NCBI RefSeq assembly: GCF_040712315.1
Contig: NC_134021.1
Location: 26,462,001-26,526,000, forward strand
DNA: 64,000 nucleotides
Reading direction: 5' to 3'
From: Castanea sativa
Lineage: Eukaryota; Streptophyta; Magnoliopsida; Fagales; Fagaceae
The notes beneath the pieces are model-generated. The model did not search any database, had not been told where the DNA came from, and worked only from the letters and a program-made list of their open reading frames with translations. Numbering within the stretch: the first letter of the stretch is position 1; each line of letters begins with the position of its first letter. Below are positions 12,165 to 23,138 of this stretch, piece after piece. The position numbers and the translations under genes are program-made.

Positions 12165-12950
12165 ATCTAGCTATCTGTCAAGTTTCAGTAAAACATCTTT
12201 TCTTCACTTGTTTCTTAGATCATTCTTCATGTCTTTAATACCACAACTTGATATATATCAAACCCAACTTAGATCTACTCAATTTACAAGTGAAGTTCGT
12301 CTTGACAAAGGATTAGCCAAGTATAAGGAAAACATGACCCTAACAACTTGAATTATGGGTCAAGAATATCCAACAATGGGAGGCCCTAAAGATGGCAATG
12401 CAATTTTTATAGGAGACAAATGAAAGTTTTTCTTTGTCTCGCTTCCTCCCTCAAATTCCTACATTTCCCTTAGAACATCATAGTGTATCTGCATCCTCTC
12501 TGTGAAATCCGAACTGGACTTCTTTCTCCTTGGAAAGTATTTTTCCTCTCTACTCTCGTGTTTCTCTTCCCTAATTTTTCCAACCTCTTCTCTCTTACCC
12601 ATCTGTTTTTATTTATAGACTTCCCTTAGTTGGATTTGTCATAATGAGAGGAATGTTTCCCATGTTGGTGGGTCCCTCTGAGCCATATTCCTGACCAGAT
12701 GGGACCCGTTGTTCGTGATTGATTTGACTCTATTGGAACTTGCACCAAGCGCCAATTAATGCTCGGCTGGTGGATTCTCCCAAGACATTATCTCTTGATC
12801 TTGGCATAATAAGTGATACTTGTTCAGGATGTGAGCTTGGACCAAGCCCATCTAAGGAATGGGCTAGGTGCTTGGTTAGTAAGCAGGGCAAGAAGGGCCT
12901 GTGTTTAGGAAACGTGTCCTGAGCTTAGTATAGACCGATAGTTGTGGCTC
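12165..12950. other. Unassigned, probably old LTR-derived sequence
   Basis: No gene is supported here. The stretch is CT-rich around 12430-12600, has a TATTTATAG motif at about 12610-12620, and is followed by GC-richer sequence at 12720-12910. This composition resembles a decayed gypsy LTR, but no boundary or target duplication was identified. The short ORFs at 12145-12351 and 12740-12922 have no recognisable content. Confidence 0.3.
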
Positions 12951-13736
12951 GTACAGATATATAAGATAATTTCATTCCAAATAGCACACAATCTAAAGGC
13001 TAAATGTGTCATTTTCGAAATATCTTAAACTCACTTATTATTTTTCCCAAGTATAAAATCCAAAGTTTTAAACTTTAAAATAAAAACCAAAAAAAAGGAA
13101 AATTTTTAAGGAAATAATTGGAAATTTAATTACGGAGAAAAAGGGTAATCTATATATATAATCGAAACTTTTGAAACTCTCACAATTTTTTACATCAGCA
13201 TAATATTTAAATAAAATTATTATTTTTTAGTCCAAACTTAAGCAGTAGTGCAACTTTATCTCTCTAATAAGTCCAACTTAAACTCAAACTTGTCATTATC
13301 ATTTTTTTAAAATAAAATTATTTTTATTTAATCAAAACTTAACAAGGAGTGAAACTCCATCTCTTTAACAAGTCCAAATTAAACTCAAATTCAAACATTG
13401 ATGATTTATATAAAAACAAAAATTATAATAGGACTTAAAAAAAAAAAAAAACTGATGTTAATAATCGCGGTAGATAAATCATCTCTATTTTTTTGAAAAA
13501 AAATCAAAGATGCAACTTATGTCTTCCAGTTTAAGAAACGATAAATTTTTATTTGGTATGTTATATATAAATTTGTAGAATTTGGTTTGATTTTGAAGTA
13601 GAATTTGGTTTGTTGATCTTAATTTTTTACCTTAAATGTTTTTTATTTAAGTTCATGTAATTTTTTGTTTTCTTGTTGAAGGCTATATTTTTTGTTGTTT
13701 AATTATTTGTTTGGATTAATTTTATTTAATTATTTT
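12951..13736. other. AT-rich intergenic DNA upstream of the bHLH gene
   Basis: Very AT-rich sequence with A and T homopolymers and two similar stretches (near 13225-13290 and 13335-13400) that share the wording of a decayed short duplication, for example around caactttatctctctaataa and gaaactccatctctttaaca. No gene or structured RNA was recognised. Confidence 0.4.
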
Positions 13737-13749
13737 TTTTAGAATGTCT

Positions 13750-13848
13750 TTTTTTTTTTTTTTGAGGAATAAAAAAGGGGACTCGTGTGTGAATTTGAAC
13801 CTGAAATGTAGTGAAGCCATCTACCAGTTATACTACACCCTGTTGGTG
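13750..13848 (-). mobile_element. tRNA-derived SINE with 13-bp target duplication
   Basis: On the minus strand this approx. 99-bp element has a tRNA-like A box region (TATAACTGGTAGATGG) and a B box (GGTTCAAATTC) followed by an A-rich tail, seen as the T-run at 13749-13763 on the plus strand. It is bounded by ttttagaatgtct (13737-13749) and ttttaaaatgtct (13849-13861), a 13-bp target-site duplication with one mismatch. Polymerase III boxes, tail and duplication together support a SINE. It lies about 790 bp upstream of the bHLH start codon. Confidence 0.72.
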
Positions 13849-14060
13849 TTTTAAAATGTCTATTTACCCATTGTTAGATTTTTTTTTTTTTTTAAGTTAA
13901 TAGTTTTTTCATGCATTTAGAGACTAGTAGTAAATAAGAGAAAGACCTATGTGCCTATGTGGGGTTAGATTGATGGCTTTCTGTACTTCTCCATTGGACG
14001 CACTTGCCCAAGAAAGGAGAAGATAAATATTGTCTCTCTATCTCTCCCTCCGTGCGCTAT

Positions 14061-14095
14061 CAACTTCACCAACACCAACACCAACACCAACACCA

Positions 14096-14127
<32 letters not shown>

Positions 14128-14229
14128 AGCTCAAGATCTTCCTTGCTTTCGGTGCTTTGAAAAGCCAATCTAAGGCTGTAGTTAATATTTCTCTGCTTTC
14201 ACTACAGTAATACCCTCTCTCTCTCTCTA
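14061..14229 (+). repeat. Microsatellites in the probable 5' UTR/promoter of the bHLH gene
   Basis: A CAACAC-type minisatellite (about 14065-14095) is followed by a (TC)n tract (about 14098-14128) and a second short CT tract (about 14215-14229). CT-rich tracts like these are common near plant transcription starts. I could not place the transcription start or a convincing TATA box. Confidence 0.6.
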
Positions 14230-14637
14230 GTTTGATTCTTTTCACTTGGATCTCTATTCTCTCTGTACAAGACAGACCTCAAAGTTCCGTTTAATTACAG
14301 CTTATCATATTACCTTCTAGCTATTTTTTTTTTCTTTTTTGGGTGGTTGTTTTTGTTTCTTAGTAGTGAGTAGCTTATGCTTTGGTTAAGCTTTATCTCC
14401 CTCAGTTGCTTCCTCCGCAAGATCTTATCCAAGTCTGCGTAGAAATCAAGCTGAAATTTTTCCCAAGAAAGTGAAAGAAAATTCCCCAGAATTTTCCAGG
14501 TAAAGCAGTGGCGTATTTGTATAATAGTTGCGTAGCACTAAACAGTGCCATGAGCCTTAACTTCTACTCCACTCGTAACTCTCAAGGGTTGTGAAGAAAG
14601 AAGAAGAAGAAGAAACAGAGCAAAACAGGAGCATTCG

Positions 14638-16451
14638 ATGGATTCAAATACCCCCGACAATTATCTCCCCCAACACCAACCCAGTTCTGGGTTATTGCGG
14701 TTTCGCTCTGCGCCGAGCTCGGTCCTTGCTAATTTCATGGAGACAGAGGCCGAGGTGAGTGCTGATTCTGATGCCAACAAGATCAATTTCACAGAGGGCT
14801 CTGACTCAGAGAGATTAATATCCAAATTTTTGAATTACGGTACTAGCAATACGGATTCAATAGCTATGAAGCGTGTGAGCTCCAACTCTCACTCCCAGGC
14901 CCAACAGCAGGGCTATTCTGCGAGCTTGCCTCCCCATTATCCGAGACAGAGTCTTAGCCCCACTGCTATGGACGATGATGATGGCTCATATGGGTTGGTG
15001 GGTTCAATGGCAATGGACCACGACGTGCAATCCAAAACGGGTAATCCAATTATCATTAGGCAAAGTAGCTCGCCTGCTGGTCTTTTCTCCCACCTCTCTG
15101 TTCAAAATGGTATTGTTCTTTCACTTCCTTTCCATTCCATGTTATGGCCATGTAAACTAGAAAATGTAAACTTTTTTTTTTTTAATCTAAGAAGCTCATG
15201 TCCAATATGAGTTAGGGGAGCAGACAAAAAGGGAAAAAACTTATCTCTGAAATCATTAGTAGTTAGGAGCTAGCTTGAACTTCTGAAGATTTCTTGGCTA
15301 GTTGCAGTTTACCTGCAATGAGAGGTGTGGGAAATTTGGTTGAAGGGGATCGTAAAGAAATGGTTTTTCTTCTATAATTATATGCAATCTTATTCGAAAG
15401 ACGTTTAATTCCCGTGTATCATATGTAGTAAACTAGGTAGAAATTGAATTTTTTTTTTAAATCCAATTTTACTAGCTAACCCCAGGAAAACTAAAACCTC
15501 CACTCAGTTGTGAAACACCACTATGCCTACCAGCGTTTAAACTCACTTTTCATCAAAAATTCCTATCCCCTACATACTTGACAACCTTACCTCATTATTA
15601 TAGGAGGAGGGAGTGGTGGTTGAGAAATAGTTCATTGGCCAAGGATTTCAATTTTTGTGATAGATCCATTTGTAATGCAGCACCAGTTTGAGACATAATT
15701 TTGGGGAAATATTCTTTCAAACAATTAAGCTGGGAAGGAGAGTATTTTATCATCGTCAGAAGCTTGAATGATTACTAAAAGTTTCTCAGTATATTGCAGG
15801 CTATGCCGTGGTGAAAGGTATTGGAAACTACAGTAGGGTCAATGGTACCAATGGAGATGTAAGTCCATCTATAGACAGATTGAAGAGTCAGCTTAGCTTC
15901 TCACCAAGATTCCCTTCTTCACTAGGGATGTTGTCACAAATCTCTGAAATAGGGAGTGAAAACCTTGGAGCAAATAGTCCCGATGATGGAAAGCTCGGTA
16001 ATGGCAGTGTTGATGCTCAGTTTTATGGCCCTGGAGTCCCATACAGTTCTTGGAATGATCCATCACATTTTACAGAAAATTTTACTGTCATGAAAAGAGA
16101 GCAAGATGATGATGGGAAACTATTTTCTGCTAACCAGGTATCAGATTTGCCTTCTAGTTTGAGTCTTCTTGAAATGTTTTGTTTGTACAATTTAATCTGA
16201 ATTTTTGCATATAATTAGAATGGAGGACTTGGAAATCGGGTTAATATGTTACCGCACCATTTGAGTTTACCGAAGACTTCGTCAGAGATGGTTGCCATGG
16301 AGAAGTTCCTGCAATTTCGAGATTCTGTCCCTTGTAAAATAAGAGCAAAGCGTGGTTGTGCTACTCATCCTCGAAGCATTGCAGAAAGGGTAAAATTTTC
16401 ACCTTAGTTATATGATTTTTCTAATTATTGATCTTTTGCTTAAATTTAAAA

Positions 16452-16493
<42 letters not shown>

Positions 16494-16955
16494 CAGAATA
16501 TGATATATTTGTAGTTTTGATTTGTGGAGTCCATGAGGTGAACTATAGAAGGGTAATTGTAAAGAGTATATTACTTTCAGGTAAGAAGAACCCGGATCAG
16601 TGAACGAATGAGGAAATTGCAAGAGCTTGTCCCAAACATGGACAAGGTAGAAATTTTCTATCTTTATTTAGTGTCAATTATCTATTTCTCCTTGAGAAGT
16701 CAAGAATTTTTTATTTTTTTCTTCCTGCAGCAAACTAATACAGCAGACATGTTGGACTTGGCTGTTGAATACATCAAAGATCTTCAGAAACAATTCAAGG
16801 TATGGAAAGAGAATTTGAACTAGAATTCCTCATGTCTTGCCAAATAATCTGTCTTCCTTTCATGAATTTATGTATTTTTGCAGACTCTTAGTGATAATAA
16901 AGCCAACTGCAAGTGTTTAAGTATGCAGAATCCAGTCCAAAATCAAATTGCTTGA
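14638..16955 (+). CDS. BHLH130: bHLH transcription factor of the FLOWERING BHLH group (bHLH130/bHLH122-like), six exons
   Basis: Predicted exons are 14638-15109, 15800-16137, 16219-16389, 16581-16646, 16731-16799 and 16884-16955. All introns are GT-AG and join in phase, giving 395 residues and a TGA stop. The N-terminus has the group's SGLLRFRSAPSSVLANF motif (about residues 17-33), then LPPHYPRQS, RQSSSPAGLFSHL and SSLGMLSQISEI. The bHLH domain spans about 315-372: THPRSIAERVRRTR basic region, helix 1 ISERMRKLQELVPNM, helix 2 TADMLDLAVEYIKDL. The basic region keeps Glu326 and Arg330 but has Arg at the position of the usual G-box-contacting His. Arabidopsis relatives are nuclear E-box-binding activators of CONSTANS. 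The start is the first ATG of the conserved N-terminus, after a purine-rich leader. Introns 1 and 3 hold T-runs and an (AT)n tract. All frames are open, so the gene looks functional; the exact orthologue is uncertain. Confidence 0.93.
16450..16490. repeat. (A)n(AT)n microsatellite in intron 3 of the bHLH gene
   Basis: An A-run followed by about 15 AT units between exons 3 and 4. It does not touch the splice sites (donor after 16389, acceptor before 16581). Confidence 0.9.
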
Positions 16956-17327
16956 GTTGCTGCTGTACAGAAAATAAGAGAGTGACGAAAAAATGAATGG
17001 TACCAGATCATATTTCATTTATGTACTGAGCAATAAGTGGAGGGAGCTTAAAATAATTTCGTTTCAGTTGGTGTGACATAGAAAGTTGGTAGAGTTTTCA
17101 CCACAAGATTCAGGTCCTTTAAGCCAACAAGGCTTCCAATTACAGAATATATGAAATAATGAGAGAAGTTGTATAGGATATGTAAAAATAGTGCAATCCT
17201 AGTTTTATTTGGTATATCTTGTTTTTCTTAATCATTCTTATTAGTTTGAGAAGTGAAAAGTTGGCATTCCTAACATGAAAAATAGAAGTTTTTCATTTGG
17301 TGCTGGCTTTGATTGTTCTTATTCGGA
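16956..17327 (+). other. 3' flank/UTR of the bHLH gene
   Basis: This follows the TGA stop and has no further coding potential. AT-rich sequence with AATAAT- and ATGAAATAATGAG-like stretches (about 17150-17165) could include the polyadenylation signal. The site itself cannot be fixed from sequence. Confidence 0.45.
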
Positions 17328-17490
17328 TGGGTGCTAGTTGGTTTAATTGGTAATGTCCCATCTTAAAAATATGTGATCTAAGATTGAATTTCGTCTACGC
17401 CAGAAGAAGAGGGATTTAAGGGAAGAAAAATTGGTTACCTCTTGTTGTGTAGTTTATAGCTTTAATGGAATCCCGTGAACCAAAAAAAAA
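17328..17490 (+). mobile_element. tRNA-derived SINE remnant with A tail
   Basis: The start GGGTGCTAGTTGGTTTAATT is a tRNA-like head with an A box (TTGGTTTAATTGGTAAT). A degraded B box (AGATTGAATTTCG) follows, then a non-tRNA body and a 3' A-run (17482-17491). The layout and approx. 160-bp length fit a plant tRNA-derived SINE. No convincing target duplication was found, so it is older or its ends are eroded. It sits about 370 bp past the bHLH stop. Confidence 0.62.
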
Positions 17491-17703
17491 ATTTCAAGCC
17501 AACCGTACCACACGTTACTTTTGAAGTTTGATCAGTGAAAGCCAACTTTTTTTATTTATTTTTAGAATCAATACCAAAAGGTTTATTAACTATGGCTGTG
17601 AAAATCAGTCTGAAGTATATCTGCAATCTTTGGTGGTACATTTTCCATCCAAACTTGTAAAGAAGAAAAAGAAATTGGTCGTCTCACAACCGAGTGACCT
17701 ACA

Positions 17704-19075
17704 TGCAGGAGAAAACTGGTTTTGTATCTCATACAAAACACATAGCGGAAGCAACAAACAATGATCTATCATGATTGTAACATGCACTATGTAAATTTCA
17801 GAATTTAAGAACAAGATAGCGTACCTTGGTGTGGAGAAATTCAAAACAAATATTAGAAGCACTTGGGAACTATTTTAATCTTCACTCCAATTCCACTTTA
17901 CGCCCAAGATGTGTGGTCTCTCAATCAGTTTTCAAAGGGAGAATGAAAGTGTGTCTCACATTCTCTCACACATCGTTTTTTATTTCTTTTCTAATCTTTT
18001 CTAATAAAAATTCTGTATGTTTCTCCCTTTATAACTAACTGATTATCTAATTGGGTTGGCCTATTGGGCCTTTTCAATTGGGTTTTAGTGTGTGGCTTGG
18101 AGTGGGACCAAAAAGGGACCAATAAGACACTAGCTCCAATGGGCCTTGGGCTTTTCCGTCAACTCTTGACAAGTCCAAAGTTACTATTAATTATATTTAA
18201 TACCATTATATAAATATAATTGCACTCTAGGCCTTATTAATAAATTATATCCCAAGACTTTATTATGCATGCAACCCCTTCATTAAAATATTCGTAGTAA
18301 TCCAAAGTCATGAATATAGACTGCCACTTTGAAGATTACTACATCTTAATCCTTGAGTACCCGGTTTAATCTTTATGTTATTCGTCATATATTTATGAAA
18401 TCTAATTTCATAAATATATACTTTAGTAACTCCTTACTAAAGTGGTTGGGCCCAACACTCTGAATAACTAAATCCATTAAACTTATCTCAAGGGAATATT
18501 TTGTATCTCCATTAAGAGACTAAGAATTCCATCTTGAGAATATATGTTCCATCAACACTAAATGCGGATGCCCAACATACTGAGGTTTTGACCGTAACTA
18601 ATAGATCTCACTCCTGATATATCAAAGCAACCTACATCTCATGATCAAGTTCATTATTCTCTCAGGATTTAGAGTTGATGTAAATAGAAGTCGTGAGATT
18701 TATTATTCATTTGACAGTCGTTAGGAGAATAATAAATCTCACAGCGGTCCAATTTAATATGTCTTAACTCTTAAAACATATCAATATACCAACTAGAAGT
18801 CTCCACTTCCATGATCAAGACAAATCATCTTAGTTGATATGTTATAGTCTTTGCAGATGAAACGCCCAATTTCATCACCGACTACGAACTAAACTTCTGA
18901 GTTTACAAAGAGCTTGTGATTTATATCTTCTGTGACTTTTCACATAAATCACATATAATGCATCTCATGAACTATGATAATGTCTTAGTTCATTTATAGA
19001 TAGTCTCATATAATTAAACAATTTAATTATTAAATACATGCCAATAAATTGGATTTTAGGGCATAAACCCCAACA
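17704..19075 (-). mobile_element. Solo LTR of the 1.4-kb copia family (copy 4), alternative 5' end, TSD ctaca
   Basis: A 1,372-bp LTR, minus orientation, with plus-strand ends TGCAGGAGAAAACTGG and CCCCAACA. Perfect ctaca duplications lie at 17699-17703 and 19076-19080. Most of it matches the other copies, including the 16-bp-stem hairpin (18693-18708 and 18727-18742). However, its last approx. 115 bp (18960-19075), the 5' end of the LTR, are a different sequence, starting TGTTGGGGTTTATGCCC on the minus strand. That end is shared only with copy 29539-30718. Confidence 0.93.
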
Positions 19076-19885
19076 CTACAGTATTACAGTGCATCCGCAC
19101 ATGAGAATATGATAGGATGGAGTAGGATGGAGAAATGAGAGGCTAAATATCGTATTTCGTTTACAATATGACCAAATTGTAAAAGACTGAGAGTTTGCGT
19201 TTAGAGCATTTATCAGAACCTGTGAGTCACCCTCTAAAACTCCCTTATTGAGACATGTTTGAAGTGCCAACTCCATTGCACATCTTGCTGCCAAAGCCTC
19301 CACTTCTATGGCTGTAGTGGGTAGGGGGATTCGTTGTGACACAGACATCATAACCTGCCCCTAACTGTTGCTGATTATCGCCCTAATTCCAGCATAATTC
19401 TCTGCCTTGAAGAGTGCCCCATCGAAATTAATTTTGTATTGCAGGTGCTCTGGTGGCTGCCAGTGAGTTGGAGGTCTCCCCATAAGTAATACCATGGAGG
19501 TATTATGCAGCGAAAAGTCTCGCAGTTTGCTGCGAGCTTGTTGTATGAGTTGTGCGAGAGTGTCACAGCTCTTGCCCAACCTTAAAAGTATAAGATGTTT
19601 GTCAAAGCTCCATGGTTCGGTACGAAGGACTCGAACTAGGTCTGCTTGGCTGTCAAAGGTGAAGGGGACCACATGATCACTCTCCTTTGTCACCTTAAAG
19701 CCATTTTTCATTCTCCATAGGGGTGTGAATGTTTTTGCAATGGCCTCAATATTTAAAGCTCGTTTGGTGAGAAACTTTGCAGCGAGAACAAAATTAGTCG
19801 TCGCGTCCTCTTCTGTAATGCTAAGGTGTGAACCTTCAACATCCGAGAAGGTAAGGCAGCTCCAAGATTTTGCCAAATCCTCCAT
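19076..19885 (-). pseudogene. Internally deleted LINE: DUF4283 gag-like domain joined to RNase H
   Basis: On the minus strand from 19885, the N-terminus MEDLAKSWSCLTFSDVEG, then LAAKFLTKRALNIEAIAKTF, PLWRMKNGFKV and LRTEPWSFDKHLILL are typical of the DUF4283 domain that opens ORF1 of plant L1-type LINEs. From about residue 105 the frame jumps to the tail of a LINE polyprotein: QPPEHLQYKINFDGALFKAE, the start of an RVT_3-type RNase H, continued in another frame at 19351-19076 with AIEVEALAARCAMELALQ and GVLEGDSQVLINAL. The CCHC knuckle, endonuclease and reverse transcriptase are missing, so several kilobases were lost. A solo LTR sits immediately beside the 3' part. Confidence 0.8.
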
Positions 19886-20623
19886 CGAATAGAAACAAAA
19901 ACCTATAACGAACTAGAAAGTGTTTCCCCTATCCCAAAAGAAAAGGAAAACCACAAAATCTTGAAGGTAAACTTGTTACCTCAAAGTACAAAATCACCTT
20001 CAAAGAAAGGATAGCTATTCTACAACCTAGGAGAAGATGGAGAGGAGCCACCTTTTGCTAGCGAAGAGAAACATTATTGTTAGTGCTTAGTATGGTACTA
20101 AAAAAAAAAAAATGTTGCACTAGTGAAAGCCAACCTTATTTATCTTCAGTGCTTAATAACACTATTTGACATGTTCATATATTATAGTCCTTTCTGAATT
20201 TTACCTCGTCACGCTTGATAATTTTCTTCTTCTTTAGGTTGAGAGAAAGTTGGGTGTCCCGATGAATAATTTAGAGATGTCTTCAATAATAAACCTTATC
20301 CAAAAGACCGCCTATTAGTCGTGCGGGGCAAAGTCAATTATATTGTTGAGAAAACCAATCTTATTTATGACCTAATCAACTTAGATGACCTCTCAGCGTT
20401 TGTCTTTCTTCCTTATTTATTTATTTAAAGTTTTTCCTTATCTTAGTAATCTGAACTACATATTGTTTCCATTTTTGAGAGGATACCCTGAATGAATGTC
20501 ATATGATAACAATTATTTAACTAATCCACAGTTTCTTTTTCTTTTTTCGATTCTAGCAAGGGAAAAAGTTAGTAAGGGGCCCCTCTTTGACCAAGGATGT
20601 CGTGCCCCCCCCCCCCCCGTTAG

Positions 20624-20681
<58 letters not shown>

Positions 20682-21089
20682 AATATTATAAAATTTTAGA
20701 ATTTGGATCTAATAAGATTCTTCTTGGCCCCTAACATAATCCTGGGCTCTCTTAAAAAAATAGAAAATTAGTCCAAATAACAACAAAAAGCTAGTCCAAA
20801 CAACTGCAACGACATCAAAATTTAGACCCCAAAAAATAAAATCCTCAAAAATTATAATTTCTAGTGTGTAGTACACAGGCACAATTATTTTTATGTCATA
20901 ATGAGAACTTATAATTATAAGAACAAAATTTAGATATAGTTTCTCATGTGCAATGTTAGGTTCCTCAATTAAATTCCAATGCATGTCACCAATACAACAC
21001 AAGTAATATGTTTTTTAAGGAGAATTAAATTCAATCCATTATGTGTTTGAATTTAATTGAAGAATCTAGTATACTATATTCAGGTTTTG
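19886..21089. other. Intergenic sequence between LINE fragments, no gene seen
   Basis: AT-rich DNA with A- and T-runs. The short ORFs at 20496-20699 (+) and 20709-21002 (-) are translations of low-complexity sequence and resemble no known protein. No RNA gene or target duplication was identified. Confidence 0.4.
20606..20681. repeat. (C)n, (TC)n and (TA)n microsatellite cluster
   Basis: A run of about 14 C is followed, after 11 bases, by about 15 TC units (20630-20659), then about 11 TA units (20660-20681). Confidence 0.92.
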
Positions 21090-21570
21090 GTTAAAAGCAG
21101 TGAAATATAAAATGGAAACCCCCAACAGCTGTGGTGTTGAAGACTAACTTTGATGGGGCAATGTTTGCAGACTCTAATCAAGCCAGAGTTAGAGTAGTAA
21201 TCCAAAATGAGTAGTGATAGGTCATGGCGGCGTTTTCCATAAAAAACACAAAACCACCATCGAGTGAAATCCTGGAGATGTTGGCAGCACGTAGGGCAGT
21301 TCAATTTGCCTTAGAACTTGGTTTTGAGCACTTTGTGTTTGAAGGTGATTCCGAGGTCATTATCAAGGCTTTGGTAGATGGTAATTTTTCCCTTGCTAGC
21401 ATAGGACACCTTGTAAAAGACATTATGTCTATTTCAAGTTTACTACAAACCCAATCCTTCTCTTATGTAAGGAGGCAGAACAACGTTGTGGCCTATGCCT
21501 TAGCTTTGAGAGTTAGGCTTTTTTTTTTTTTTTTTTTCCTTTATTGGTCTGGATGGAGGATGTTCCAACA
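21090..21570 (+). pseudogene. LINE-type RNase H (RVT_3) remnant
   Basis: The plus strand reads VVLKTNFDGAMFADSNQARV (first catalytic Asp in NFDGA), then, after two stops near 21209-21214, SEILEMLAARRAVQFALELG (catalytic Glu), HFVFEGDSEVIIKALVDG (second Asp) and SYVRRQNNVVAYALA. In the last motif the usual Asn-x-x-Ala-His/Asp-x-Leu-Ala is altered. This is the 3' end of another L1-type polyprotein on the opposite strand to the LINE at 19076-19885. A T-run at 21519-21537 interrupts the C-terminus. Confidence 0.75.
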
Positions 21571-21848
21571 AACATTAATAAATTGTATCTACTAATATAC
21601 CAGTTAATTAATAAATTGTTGAAAAAAGAGGTTTTGGTTAATTTATAATTAGAAAGTGCCAGTGGGTGAGTTAGAATCATTATTATTATTTTATATATAA
21701 AAAATAGCTTAAATTTATGTTTTTATTATTTATTTGTCTTATCTATTTCTCCCAAATTTGTTTTTGTTAGGTCTGTGATCTATGACTTTGTGCATGAGCA
21801 CTATGGCATTGTTAATAGGCTTCTAAATAGACTTCCTCATATTGTTTT

Positions 21849-23138
21849 TGTAGAGACACAATTTTGTGCCTAAGCCCAAAGGAAGAAAGGGGCTAGGCCC
21901 AAAGAGCCCAATACAATGAATTTGTAGAGAGTGGATCAGAAAACTAGGTTCTAATGAGTTTAAACAACAATCGTAGTGGGTTAAGATCACAATAGAATAA
22001 AGATGAACTGAATTTGGCTAAAGAAAATCGTCCTCGGACACAATTTGAGGTGGGTGGTTCTTATATTTTTCTCTTTTGGGACTGATTACAAATATTCTTC
22101 TTCACACCACAGTGTTTTCTCTCTTTTTCTCCGATGCCCTCTTCTTTGGATCTTTCCACTATTTTATACTATCTTCCTCCTCTATCTCTACCCTCCACGT
22201 GTAGATTAGACTGCTGGTGTTGATCCTTGTCACATTAGCACCTTCCTGAAGTCTTTGGGAGTAGCTGTAAGGCTAAAAAACCACTGTTTAGCTATCACTT
22301 CCTCATTGATGCGACTAGAGAGTTAGCTACAGAGCATTTAATGTGGTGGTAGCAGCTTTCTCTTAGTTATTTCATAACTTTCTTTTCTCCTGTATTCTCA
22401 CGATGTATGTTCTTATCAACAAAATCTCTTGGAATGTTGCTTCTGGGTGGCAGATCGTATCTTCTGGCCTCTGCTTCATTCAGCCAAGGAGATATCTCTC
22501 ATCGGACCCCCTCCTTGGACCATCGTAACTTGAACTCTATCTTCATTCATCAACGCTAACCTTCCTAACAATATTTACCCTGTCCTCGAACAATTAAGTA
22601 TCCTCGAATCGGGCCTCTGACCCAATATACACTACTGGGCCTATTCTCCCCGCAATAGCCCCTCGAAATCCTCCGTTTTAGCTCCTCATGAAGAAAATGG
22701 GGATTTTGATACTACCCCAAATATCCTATTCTCATCATATATTAGTCTTGTTTATGTAGGTACCTTTTTAACTACCCAACGGATGCTCCTGTTGCTTTGG
22801 CATCCGAGACGCGCCTTCATTAAATTTCTGCAGCTCCATGCTCCCCATATTCTACGATGTGATATAGATCCAACGGCCAAGGATTTTCTTGGACTTCGGG
22901 CGGGAATTTTCTTGCTTATCTCCCTCCTTGATACAAATATCAGTTAAACCCTTCCTTTCCTTCATTTTTGCACTCATAAATATCAAGAGCTAGTCCAAGG
23001 AGAGTTTCTTTGCACTCATAAGTCTTTTCCTCCCTTTCTACTTACTTTTATTTCTACTTTTCTTTATACAATCCTCTTTACTCCTCGGCACCCTCAATTT
23101 CCCTCCACCATCCTGGTATCTTCATCCTTCTTTCACAT
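21849..23138 (+). mobile_element. Probable gypsy LTR and leader next to an accessory ORF
   Basis: A possible LTR start, TGTAGAGACACAATTTTGTG at 21849, resembles other Tat-like LTR starts in the window. The following approx. 1.3 kb is CT-rich with stretches such as CTGTCCTCGAAC. The LTR 3' end, primer site and target duplication were not located, so length and orientation are uncertain. The last 200 bp, which carry CATAAATATC and many CT runs, look like a promoter and 5' leader for the ORF starting at 23139. Confidence 0.4.

Noticed and set aside
12145..12351. 68-codon ORF starting inside the solo LTR
   Set aside because: It crosses the LTR boundary and target duplication and shows no domain.
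13801..13850. A functional tRNA gene on the minus strand
   Set aside because: Only A-box and B-box-like segments remain; no acceptor stem or anticodon arm pairs properly. A tail and target duplication indicate a SINE.
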